DNA of 21,290 nt from Gammaproteobacteria bacterium RIFCSPHIGHO2_12_FULL_37_34. GTDB taxonomy: Bacteria; Pseudomonadota; Gammaproteobacteria; DSM-16500. Location of the stretch: contig MGXW01000107.1 of assembly GCA_001801495.1 (NCBI GenBank), positions 1 through 21,290 on the forward strand. Reading direction: 5' to 3'. A program made the translations under genes and the position numbers. The first letter of the stretch is position 1, and each line of letters begins with the position of its first letter. Shown here in pieces: positions 14,161-21,290 of this stretch. Under the pieces are notes generated by a model. It saw nothing but the letters and a program-made list of their open reading frames with translations. It was not told the origin of the DNA and did not search any database.

Positions 14161-16581
14161 GTGGTGAATACGAATACAACTGAAAATTATGATTCATCCA
14201 AAATAAAAGTGCTTAAAGGACTGGAAGCAGTTCGTAAGCGCCCTGGCATGTATATTGGCGATACGGAAGATGGAACAGGGCTGCATCATATGGTGTTTGA
14301 ATTAGTTGATAATTCAATCGATGAAGCGCTCGCTGGTTATTGTACGGAAATTTGGGTCACTATACATACAGATGAATCAGTAACTGTAAAAGATAATGGG
14401 CGTGGTATTCCAGTGGATCTTCACCCTGATGAAGGACGCTCAGCTGCTGAAGTCATTATGACGATACTTCATTCTGGTGGGAAATTTGATAACGAATCGT
14501 ATCAAATATCAGGTGGGTTACATGGCGTTGGTGTTTCTGTTGTCAATGCTTTATCGGAGCAATTACATTTAGTGATCCGAATGAATGGTAAGATGTACGA
14601 GCAATATTATCATTTAGGTACACCTGCTGCACCGTTAGCGCCTATAGGTGAAACCATAGAGCGTGGCACGGAAGTCACTTTCAAGCCAAGCGCTGAAATT
14701 TTTAAAAATATCCAATTCAATTACGATATTTTAGCCAAACGCTTACGAGAACTCGCATTTCTTAATACAACAATAAAAATTCATCTTCACGATGAACGCA
14801 CTGATCGTAGCGATCATTTTGAATATCACGGGGGTTTAAAAGGATTTGTTGAGGATTTAAATCGTAATAAAACTCCTATTCATCCTAAAATTTTTTATTT
14901 TAATGCGGAAAAAGATAAAATAGCGATTGAAGTGGCATTGCAATGGAATGATACTTATCAAGAAAAACTGTTTTGCTATACCAATAATATTCCGCAGCGG
15001 GATGGCGGCGCGCATGTTGTTGGTTTTCGTAGCGCACTAACCCGTGTTTTTAATCATTATATTGAAAAAGAAGGTTATGCTAAAAAAGAAAAAGTTTCCA
15101 CAACGGGCGATGATTTGCGTGAAGGATTAACAGCTGTTTTATCGGTAAAAATGCCTAATCCTAAATTTTCTTCTCAAACGAAAGATAAATTAGTTTCTTC
15201 TGAAGTTAAAGCTATTGTTGAAGCTCTTATGGGCGAAAAACTTCAGAATTTTTTACTAGAAAATCCACAAGATGCAAAAAGCATTGTTTCTAAAGCAATA
15301 GAAGCAGCGCGTGCACGTGAAGCTGCACGTAAAGCTCGAGAACTCACTCGCCGAAAAAGTGCATTGGATATAGCTGGATTACCAGGCAAGCTTGCAGATT
15401 GTCAGGAAGAAGATCCAAGTAAATCCGAGCTTTTTATTGTTGAGGGGGATTCGGCCGGTGGTTCGGCAAAGCAAGCAAGAGATAGAAAAACACAAGCTAT
15501 ATTACCACTGAAAGGTAAAATTTTAAATGTAGAGAAAGCTCGTTTTGATAAGATGTTATCTTCAGTTGAAGTTGCCACATTAATTACTGCATTAGGATGT
15601 GGTATTGGTCGAGAAGAATACTCACCCGATAAAACTCGTTATCACAATATTATTATTATGACGGATGCAGATGTGGATGGTTCGCATATTCGTACTTTAT
15701 TATTGACCTTTTTTTATCGACAAATGCCAGAATTGATCGAAAGAGGATACATTTATATTGCACAACCTCCACTCTACAAACTCAAGAAAAATAAACAAGA
15801 GTGTTATGTGAAAAATGAAGAAGCGCTTAATGAGTTGCTCATTCAATCTGCTTTAGAAGGAGCGGAGCTATTTCTTGGAGATGGTACGAGTTTTTCTGGG
15901 GTGGAATTAGAAAAAATGGTGAAAGATTATTATTTTGCGATGGGGATTGTTGATCGCATTGCTAAACGTTATCCAAAAGATTTTATAATAGCCTTGATGT
16001 CAATGCCACACATCAGCGAAGCACAATTGCTCAATCAAGAAAACATGAAGAAACTAATCACAGATGTTTCTAATCGACTTAATTCAGATAATAAAACCAC
16101 ATATTATGAAATCAATTTAGTTCAAGATAGCGAGCGCCAATGGTGGTTGCCCAAACTCACTATTACAAGCCATGGCGTTTCAAATAATATTATGATTAAT
16201 AAAGAATTATTTTTAAATTCTGATTATCGTAAACTAGTAGAGATTGGAAATAATTTTAATCAACTGATTAAAGTTGGTTCGTATATTGTTCGCGATCATA
16301 AAAAACAAGCCATCCAATCTTTTGGAAAAGCAATCGAATGGCTTGTGATTGATGCAAAAAAAGGCCAATCCATTCAAAGATATAAAGGATTAGGTGAAAT
16401 GAATCCAGACCAGCTTTGGGAAACAACAATGGATCCAGAAAAACGTTGTTTGCTTCAAGTGCGTGTGGAAGATGCTATTGCTGCAGATCAAATGTTTACA
16501 ACGTTAATGGGTGATGAAGTAGAGCCACGCCGAGCATTCATTGAAATGAACGCCTTAGAAGCAGAAAATATTGATGTGTAA
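14161..16581 (+). CDS. gyrB: DNA gyrase subunit B
   Basis: The product has 806 residues; E. coli GyrB has 804. The GHKL ATPase domain shows VRKRPGMYIGDT, ELVDNSIDEA, VKDNGRGIPVD, LHSGGKFD and GGLHGVGVSVVNALS. The TOPRIM domain has EGDSAGGSA with catalytic E428, PLKGKILNVEKA, and DADVDGSHIRTL with metal-binding D502 and D504. The roughly 160-residue insertion typical of Gram-negative GyrB is present before the closing QRYKGLGEMNPDQLWETTM. With GyrA it introduces negative supercoils. The start is GTG at 14161 with AGGAG (14150-14154) six bases upstream; a second GTG follows at 14164. Confidence 0.98.
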   Translation: MVNTNTTENYDSSKIKVLKGLEAVRKRPGMYIGDTEDGTGLHHMVFELVDNSIDEALAGYCTEIWVTIHTDESVTVKDNGRGIPVDLHPDEGRSAAEVIMTILHSGGKFDNESYQISGGLHGVGVSVVNALSEQLHLVIRMNGKMYEQYYHLGTPAAPLAPIGETIERGTEVTFKPSAEIFKNIQFNYDILAKRLRELAFLNTTIKIHLHDERTDRSDHFEYHGGLKGFVEDLNRNKTPIHPKIFYFNAEKDKIAIEVALQWNDTYQEKLFCYTNNIPQRDGGAHVVGFRSALTRVFNHYIEKEGYAKKEKVSTTGDDLREGLTAVLSVKMPNPKFSSQTKDKLVSSEVKAIVEALMGEKLQNFLLENPQDAKSIVSKAIEAARAREAARKARELTRRKSALDIAGLPGKLADCQEEDPSKSELFIVEGDSAGGSAKQARDRKTQAILPLKGKILNVEKARFDKMLSSVEVATLITALGCGIGREEYSPDKTRYHNIIIMTDADVDGSHIRTLLLTFFYRQMPELIERGYIYIAQPPLYKLKKNKQECYVKNEEALNELLIQSALEGAELFLGDGTSFSGVELEKMVKDYYFAMGIVDRIAKRYPKDFIIALMSMPHISEAQLLNQENMKKLITDVSNRLNSDNKTTYYEINLVQDSERQWWLPKLTITSHGVSNNIMINKELFLNSDYRKLVEIGNNFNQLIKVGSYIVRDHKKQAIQSFGKAIEWLVIDAKKGQSIQRYKGLGEMNPDQLWETTMDPEKRCLLQVRVEDAIAADQMFTTLMGDEVEPRRAFIEMNALEAENIDV

Positions 16582-16613
16582 AAATTAATCAAACTTTCCC
16601 TCCGTAAAACCAT

Positions 16614-16619
16614 TATAAT
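16614..16619 (+). promoter_or_regulatory. Candidate -10 box for the pilus operon
   Basis: A perfect TATAAT lies in the 104-base gap between gyrB and the pilus ATPase, about 66 bases before the chosen ATG. No convincing -35 is seen at the right distance (AAACTT at 17 bases). CCGTAA (16602-16607) and TTACGG (16672-16677) could pair across the leader. A separate promoter here would free the pilus genes from the replication operon. Confidence 0.4.
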
Positions 16620-16685
16620 TTAAGATATGCACATACTTTTCCAAGCAATAAAAAAAGGGAGTGATATTTTCTTACGGGGTTGAAT

Positions 16686-18281
16686 ATGGTACAAGTAGTC
16701 TTACCACCTGAAGGAGGCGAACAGGAGCAATTAATCTTGCTAGAACAGTATGCAACTGCTACCAAAACAAAAGTTCTAACGAGCCCTTCAGATTTAGACA
16801 CTAAAGACCGTGTCATGGATGAAATGCTTGCTTGGTGTAAAGAGCAAGAGAATATTGTTGTTCTAAGAAGTGCTACCATCCTCTCATCTGATCCCACCTC
16901 ACGAACAGTGCAAAATTGTAAATCCCTTTTATTAAGCAAAGGTGTGTACCCAGGACAAGTCTACGCAACAACTAAATCCTTATTAAGCTTATTACTAGCT
17001 AGTGGTGAAGAAGAGGATACAGCAAAAAAACATAAAGGTGAGACTACTACCACATTTAGTGATCAACAAAAACATTTACGCGATCTTGTTTATGAAGCGG
17101 TCATGCAAAATGTGAGTGATATTCACATTCAAATTCGCGAATTGTATACAAAAATTCGTATGCGCCAACACGGTGAATTGCGTGTGTATGCTGAATGGTC
17201 AGAAAAACTAGGTCGAGAAATAGCATCCGTTGCTTTTAATAAAGAAACTGATCATGCAACTTCTCATTTTAATCCGCTTGTTCCACAGGATGCCTCGATG
17301 CCACTTAAAATGCGTGGCAGAGATATTCGTTTGCGTTTAGCCAGTATGCCTGCTCATGGCGGTTTTGATATGGTCATGCGTATTCTTGGAACAGGGGAAG
17401 AGCATGGCAAAACGCTGGAAGAATTAGGCTATACAACTAATCAAATCACCATTATCAAAATGGCTATGAAGCTTCCCTTTGGTGCTATTATTGTTGCTGG
17501 TCCAACGGGGTCAGGTAAGACGACAACATTAGCAAGCTGCATGGAAATGGTAGAATCAACGTTGAAATTATATTCAATAGAAGATCCTGTAGAAAAGGTT
17601 GTTCTCGAAGCCACACAAGTCCCGGTGAATACAGAAAAAGAAGATAGAGGATTTGCGAACATGGGTCGCGCATCATTACGTATGGATCCAGATGTGATCA
17701 TCATTGGTGAAATGCGAGATGAGGATACCGCTCACGTCATGATTCGAGCATCTATTACCGGACATTTGGTGCTTACCACCTTGCATACGAATCGTGCAAC
17801 AGCGATTGTGACGCGACTTGTCGATATGGGAATTTCGCCTGTTTTGTTAAGCGATAGTAGTGTGTTGCGGTGTTTAATGTGTCAACGGTTAGTTGCAAAA
17901 ATTTGCTCGGGTTGTGCGATTCCTTTACGCACTTCCCCCAAACATCAACAATTTATTCCTGATTGGGAAGCTGTTCTCGGTAAAGAAGTTTTAGATCGAG
18001 CAAAAGCGAGAGGTAATGGGTGTGCCAAATGTAATCGTTCAGGTGTGGGTGGACGCATGGTGATTGCTGAAGTTATTTGGGTAGATGAGGAAAGTAGAAG
18101 TTTTATTCAAAAATGCGATACGCTAAGTTGGGAAAAATACTTAAAGGAACATGGGTGGGAGAATTTTTATGATCGTGCGATTGATTTAATTCAATTGGGA
18201 TTATGCGATCCATTTGATGCAGAAAAGGTAGTAGGCCCCATTAACCCAGCTACACAAGCCAAAACTTACTCTTATAGGTAA
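16686..18281 (+). CDS. Type IV pilus / type II secretion assembly ATPase (PilB/GspE superfamily, PilQ-like of IncI pili)
   Basis: The product has 531 residues. The N-terminal 125 residues are variable and partly acidic. The secretion-ATPase core follows: VMQNVSDIHIQIREL (N2 domain), Walker A GPTGSGKTT (272-280), the Asp box YSIEDPVE, Walker B DPDVIIIGEMRDEDTA (from about 334), and the His box TGHLVLTTLHTN. A Cys cluster follows (CLMCQRLVAKICSGC, then GCAKCNRSG), the zinc-binding pattern of GspE/PilB assembly ATPases rather than of PilT retraction ATPases. It powers pilin extrusion at the inner membrane. I chose the ATG at 16686, which has GGGG six bases upstream; the in-frame TTG at 16680 lacks a spaced ribosome site. 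The next gene starts after five bases. Confidence 0.9.
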   Translation: MVQVVLPPEGGEQEQLILLEQYATATKTKVLTSPSDLDTKDRVMDEMLAWCKEQENIVVLRSATILSSDPTSRTVQNCKSLLLSKGVYPGQVYATTKSLLSLLLASGEEEDTAKKHKGETTTTFSDQQKHLRDLVYEAVMQNVSDIHIQIRELYTKIRMRQHGELRVYAEWSEKLGREIASVAFNKETDHATSHFNPLVPQDASMPLKMRGRDIRLRLASMPAHGGFDMVMRILGTGEEHGKTLEELGYTTNQITIIKMAMKLPFGAIIVAGPTGSGKTTTLASCMEMVESTLKLYSIEDPVEKVVLEATQVPVNTEKEDRGFANMGRASLRMDPDVIIIGEMRDEDTAHVMIRASITGHLVLTTLHTNRATAIVTRLVDMGISPVLLSDSSVLRCLMCQRLVAKICSGCAIPLRTSPKHQQFIPDWEAVLGKEVLDRAKARGNGCAKCNRSGVGGRMVIAEVIWVDEESRSFIQKCDTLSWEKYLKEHGWENFYDRAIDLIQLGLCDPFDAEKVVGPINPATQAKTYSYR

Positions 18282-18286
18282 ACGAC

Positions 18287-19351
18287 ATGGATCTTTCTTT
18301 AGAGTGGATAAAAAACACCTATACGCAAATTGTACTCACCATTAAGCGTTGGCAATTTGGTAATAAAGCACAACTTGCTTTCCTTGAAGATTTATATACG
18401 TTAATTAGTGATGGCATCCCTGCGAATCGTGCGATTGATATGATCGCGCAAGTGACAACTGGTTTGAATCGAGAAGTAGCACTCGTTATTTCACAAAAAA
18501 TTGGCCAAGGTCAACCACTTGCAGAAGGCATGCAGGATTGGTTTTCTGTTAATGTGATTGAAATTATTCGCATTGGCGAACTCGGTGGTGCATTAGCCCA
18601 AACTATGAAATCAGCAATTAATATGTTGTCTCAGCGTGGTGTAGCGTTAGGATCATTTATTGGCACAATGGCTTATCCATTTTTTGTGTTGATTATTGCT
18701 TGTGTCATGATTGTTTATATCAATACTCAAGTATTTACTCTGTTTCGTACTATAAAACCTATTGAAGAATGGCCGATTGCTGGGCAGCGCTTAGTGGGGT
18801 TGGCTAATTTTCTTGAAAGTTGGTGGTGGTTAATATTTTTAATCATTATAGCGATTGTCCTTATCGTACGACGTTTAATGACAAATTATACGGGAGAATT
18901 ACGCCCTGTTTTAGATAATTTTCCACCATTTTCTTTTTATCGACGATTCTTAGCAGCACGTATGTTAGAAACGCTCGGTCTTTTAGTTTCAAATGGTGTT
19001 GTGTTTAAATCGGCAGTGAAAGTGATGCAACATCAAGCTAATCCTTATTATCATTCTCATTTAATTGTCATGGAGCGGTTACTGAGCGTAGGTAAAACAA
19101 ATATTGCTGATGTACTCGATACCGGTTTGGTAACCCAACAAGAGTTAATGCGATTGCGGGTCATGGCAGAAGTGAAAGGATTTGAACAAGGGTTAATTCG
19201 TATGGGAACGAGAGGTGCTGAACAAGCAACAGCCACTTTAAAATTTATTTCACGGATTATTGGAGGGGTATTTTTAACACTTGATGCTTTTCTGATTATT
19301 ACTATTGTTCAAGGTATTTATAGTACTGGGATGGCGATTGGTGCAGTATAG
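18287..19351 (+). CDS. Type IV pilus inner-membrane platform protein (PilC/GspF superfamily, PilR-like)
   Basis: The product has 354 residues with two copies of the T2SF helical domain. The first is around 29-110 (FLEDLYTLISDGIPANRAID, then IGELGGALAQTM). The second is around 220-320 (FLAARMLETLGLLVSNGVVF, a long helix pair). Three membrane segments lie at about 124-150, 182-202 and 325-350. The length is close to R64 PilR (about 365) and shorter than classical PilC/GspF (about 400). This is the inner-membrane protein that couples the assembly ATPase to pilin polymerisation. It follows the ATPase gene by five bases, and its 3' end overlaps, or nearly meets, the first prepilin gene. Confidence 0.87.
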   Translation: MDLSLEWIKNTYTQIVLTIKRWQFGNKAQLAFLEDLYTLISDGIPANRAIDMIAQVTTGLNREVALVISQKIGQGQPLAEGMQDWFSVNVIEIIRIGELGGALAQTMKSAINMLSQRGVALGSFIGTMAYPFFVLIIACVMIVYINTQVFTLFRTIKPIEEWPIAGQRLVGLANFLESWWWLIFLIIIAIVLIVRRLMTNYTGELRPVLDNFPPFSFYRRFLAARMLETLGLLVSNGVVFKSAVKVMQHQANPYYHSHLIVMERLLSVGKTNIADVLDTGLVTQQELMRLRVMAEVKGFEQGLIRMGTRGAEQATATLKFISRIIGGVFLTLDAFLIITIVQGIYSTGMAIGAV

Positions 19352-20105
19352 AAGAGGGTTTAAACAAGAAAGCGGTGCGACACTGTTAGAAATCATGCTG
19401 GTTTTAGCGATTGCAGCAGCTTTAATTGTGATGGCATTGAGACAATATCAAGTGATGCAAATGGATGCTTATATTCGACAAGCACGATATAACATTGATA
19501 CGCTTTTTCAAGCAGCAGCTAAGTATTATCAGGTGAATTGTGATAAGACAACAGGTTCAGATGGAACAGAGAAGATGGGAACGTTAAATCCACTAACTAC
19601 ATCAGCTACAATTTATCCAGTTTGGAATTCTACGAGTGGGGGCAGTCTTGCAACAGAACACTATTTAATAGAAACGTTACCAAGCAATCCGATTGTTGAT
19701 ACCTACGCTGTACAATTTGTTCGACATGATGCTGATCGTACATTCCAAACAATAACAGGATCAAAAAAAATAGGCACGATTGTTATTTGGAATATTCAAG
19801 TCACCGTAGGTTTGCGAGATACGAGCAAAGCAAATTTATATTTGGGTTTATTAAGAGGAGACTGTTTATCAACTTCTATCAATCCAACAGGATCTTGTTT
19901 TGTAGGTGCTCAAGCAAGTGGCACTTTTATTGTCTTTGAGCGGTTACCTTCTTTTGCTTTAGCACAAAATGAAACAACCTATTGGCTTGCTAAGCCGCTT
20001 GTGAAACAATTTAAGCAAATGTATACCACGTATCCTATTCAGTATTTATTAAATACCAGCGGACAAACTCCAGCAGGAGAGCAATATTTTTTATGTGGTG
20101 GATAA
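19341..20105 (+). CDS. Type IV prepilin-like protein 1
   Basis: The product has 254 residues from the GTG at 19341. It has a short basic leader (VQYRRGFKQESG), a prepilin-peptidase site G|ATLLE with Glu at position +5, and the usual hydrophobic helix (IMLVLAIAAALIVMALRQYQ). The helix continues into an amphipathic stretch rich in Gln/Tyr (AAAKYYQ). The mature domain has a Cys pair (GDCLSTSINPTGSCF) and another Cys near the end (YFLCGG). Its length exceeds R64 PilS. An upstream TTG at 19305 is in frame but would give a 24-residue leader and overlap the platform gene by 47 bases; GTG 19341 overlaps by 11 bases and gives a normal leader. It could be the major pilin or a minor one. Confidence 0.78.
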   Translation: MQYRRGFKQESGATLLEIMLVLAIAAALIVMALRQYQVMQMDAYIRQARYNIDTLFQAAAKYYQVNCDKTTGSDGTEKMGTLNPLTTSATIYPVWNSTSGGSLATEHYLIETLPSNPIVDTYAVQFVRHDADRTFQTITGSKKIGTIVIWNIQVTVGLRDTSKANLYLGLLRGDCLSTSINPTGSCFVGAQASGTFIVFERLPSFALAQNETTYWLAKPLVKQFKQMYTTYPIQYLLNTSGQTPAGEQYFLCGG

Positions 20106-20106
20106 C

Positions 20107-21117
20107 ATGGTAACACGGCAGAATGTTGGATTTACCTTATTAGAAATGCTCTTAGTGTTAGTAATTGTTGCAGCTTTGCTTGTGATAGGGATGAACTATA
20201 TGCAACAAAAAGCGACCGCTATGCGTATTGATAGAACTGCTTTACAAATGCAGCAAATTCTAAATGCGGGTTTAGCTTATTACGTATCCAATGGAAAATG
20301 GCCGTGTGATCCAGGGCAGTATGGAGACACAAATTGCTCATTGGATCGTCTTAAAGCAGATAATTATCTTCCTAATACCAGCATTCTTAGCCCATGGGGG
20401 CAAGTTATTTCAATGGGTGTGGCTAGCGCCGGATCTCCTTCTCCTACAGGGCAATTAGCTAATTTTTATGTGTATACCAAAATTCCTGCCATCAATAGTT
20501 CTGCTGTCATTGCAAATGTTATTGCAGGTCGTTTACCCATGGCTTATACAACTAGAGCTGTCACTGCTATGCCTCCTGCCACCACACCTGCTTGTAGCAG
20601 TGGTATCAATTGTTATGTGGTAACGAGTGTTACTATCCCTGGCCAAAACCTCAATAATGCTTCTGCTATTAATTTTGCAGGCATTTATAATCATGGAGGT
20701 TGTGTACCGGTTCCATCGTGCCCGGCAAGTACCACCCCACAAATTATGGTAGCTCCTGCTTCGGTGAGTGGTTTTGGAACCTCAGCTACTGGTCCTACAG
20801 CAGATGCTTTTACAGGCACGCCACCTAACGCGACACCTAATGTTTATCCTATTAGTAGTTTTACAGCTTATGCAACAGGTCCGGATGCTGCACCGCCTTC
20901 CTGTGACAACTATGTTCCAGCTTGCGGAGGAACACCTTCAGGCCTGTATTGGCGGGTTTGCGCGAAAATTGTGACAGAAAAAGGAACCTCTAATTTAACT
21001 TTATTGCTTAGTGCATCAAATAAGCTTGCAGACGGTATCACTTTAATAGCTTTTACACGTTGTGCGATTACTGGGGAGCCAGCAGGTTCGACTTACAAAG
21101 TGTTTACTACTCCTTAA
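20107..21117 (+). CDS. Type IV prepilin-like protein 2
   Basis: The product has 336 residues from the ATG at 20107, which follows the previous stop directly. In-frame GTGs at 20095 and 20098 are less likely. The leader MVTRQNVG is cleaved before FTLLE (Glu at +5), then comes the hydrophobic helix MLLVLVIVAALLVIGMNYMQ. The amphipathic part has YYVSNGKWPCDPGQYGDTNC, a pseudopilin-like Cys pair. A long Ser/Thr/Pro/Ala-rich globular part with several more Cys pairs follows (CSSGINC, CVPVPSC, CDNYVPAC). It is far longer than major pilins, which suits a minor, tip or adhesive pilin. In IncI plasmids the long minor pilin is PilV, but similarity to it was not tested. Confidence 0.78.
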   Translation: MVTRQNVGFTLLEMLLVLVIVAALLVIGMNYMQQKATAMRIDRTALQMQQILNAGLAYYVSNGKWPCDPGQYGDTNCSLDRLKADNYLPNTSILSPWGQVISMGVASAGSPSPTGQLANFYVYTKIPAINSSAVIANVIAGRLPMAYTTRAVTAMPPATTPACSSGINCYVVTSVTIPGQNLNNASAINFAGIYNHGGCVPVPSCPASTTPQIMVAPASVSGFGTSATGPTADAFTGTPPNATPNVYPISSFTAYATGPDAAPPSCDNYVPACGGTPSGLYWRVCAKIVTEKGTSNLTLLLSASNKLADGITLIAFTRCAITGEPAGSTYKVFTTP

Positions 21118-21170
21118 CATCAATCAGGAAACACCCCCTTACACATTCAATGTAAATCCCTTATACTGAT

Positions 21171-21176
21171 TATAAT
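21171..21176 (+). promoter_or_regulatory. Candidate -10 box upstream of the right-hand partial gene
   Basis: TATAAT lies about 54 bases before the partial gene at 21230. No good -35 is seen at 16-18 bases. The 112-base gap between prepilin 2 and the next gene also has a small dyad ACATT-C-AATGT (21143-21153). The evidence is weak. Confidence 0.3.
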
Positions 21177-21229
21177 TTTTCTGAACTTGAAAATTAAAAC
21201 TATTTGGGCATATGATCATGGAGATGCAG

Positions 21230-21290
21230 ATGAGATGCCAAATGATAAAAGCTTATCAATTCATTTTATGTATGTTTCTTTTTATTCTTC
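21230..21290 (+). CDS. Start of an exported protein (partial, runs off the right end)
   Basis: The frame is open to the window edge. The N-terminus is basic then strongly hydrophobic (MRCQMIKAYQFILCMFLFIL), as in a signal peptide or lipoprotein leader. Several in-frame ATGs occur (21212, 21218, 21224, 21230, 21242). The one at 21230 has GGAG (21220-21223) six bases upstream, so I chose it. It lies in the same direction after the pilin genes, so it may be another pilus component. In R64 a lytic transglycosylase gene (pilT) follows the pilin gene, but too little is visible here to identify it. Confidence 0.45.
   Translation, partial: MRCQMIKAYQFILCMFLFIL

Noticed and set aside
15309..15324. 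CACGTG-centred sequence in gyrB resembling parS
   Set aside because: Only about half the positions match the parS consensus outside the CACGTG core; it is coding sequence for an Arg/Ala-rich helix.
16613..16939. 108-codon minus-strand open frame over the start of the pilus ATPase gene
   Set aside because: It is antisense to the ATPase N-terminus and its protein has no recognisable features.
1..21290. tRNA, rRNA, CRISPR arrays and complete insertion sequences
   Set aside because: I looked for direct-repeat arrays, tRNA-like ends and transposase frames and found none.

Overview
The window looks like the replication-origin neighbourhood of an AT-rich gammaproteobacterium. The best guess is a member of the Legionellales (Coxiella/Legionella-like). 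This rests on the dnaA-dnaN-recF-gyrB order, a low G+C content judged by eye, a DsbB/RuvX/PolA set of gammaproteobacterial type, a eukaryote-like cystathionine beta-synthase, and an IncI (R64)-like type IV pilus module. The taxon is an inference; no rRNA gene is present to settle it.

Layout. Bases 1-2958 look like an accessory edge. A long minus-strand FAD-dependent monooxygenase-like gene runs off the left end. It is followed by a gene-poor stretch with three copies of a palindromic repeat (2067-2207), then a toxin-antitoxin pair whose promoter is bracketed by a perfect 13-bp inverted repeat. Bases 2949-10096 hold seven tightly packed minus-strand genes, read from right to left: polA, an integral membrane protein, ruvX, dsbB, a small exported protein, a cystathionine beta-synthase and a cystathionine gamma-synthase/lyase. 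Transcription diverges at 10.1 kb, where polA faces dnaA. From 10171 to 16581 the plus strand carries dnaA, dnaN, recF and gyrB. From 16686 to the right end the plus strand carries a type IV pilus assembly operon: PilB/PilQ-type ATPase, PilC/PilR-type membrane protein, two long prepilins and the start of an exported protein.

The most unusual features are not genes. The dnaA-dnaN gap and the dnaN-recF gap each hold a long, nearly perfect palindrome, with 53-bp and 35-bp arms and one mismatch in each. The arms are unrelated in sequence. Both loops, however, carry two short hairpins that present GGA/GGAUG motifs. One of these (12959-12970) is an exact match to the published in-vitro-selected CsrA consensus RUACARGGAUGU, with GGA in the hairpin loop. 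The second palindrome is also flanked by an 8-9 bp direct repeat, like a target-site duplication. The last codons of recF contain a near-perfect parS (ParB-binding) site, TGTTTCACGTGGAACA.

How the parts fit. Genes diverge from the polA-dnaA gap, as expected near a bidirectional origin, and a parS site nearby fits chromosome partitioning. The origin cannot be pinned down, because no cluster of consensus DnaA boxes is visible. The CBS/gamma-lyase pair suggests homocysteine-to-cysteine transsulfuration. DsbB would reoxidise periplasmic DsbA. The pilus genes encode cytoplasmic energy supply, the inner-membrane platform and the pilin-like subunits of one machine.
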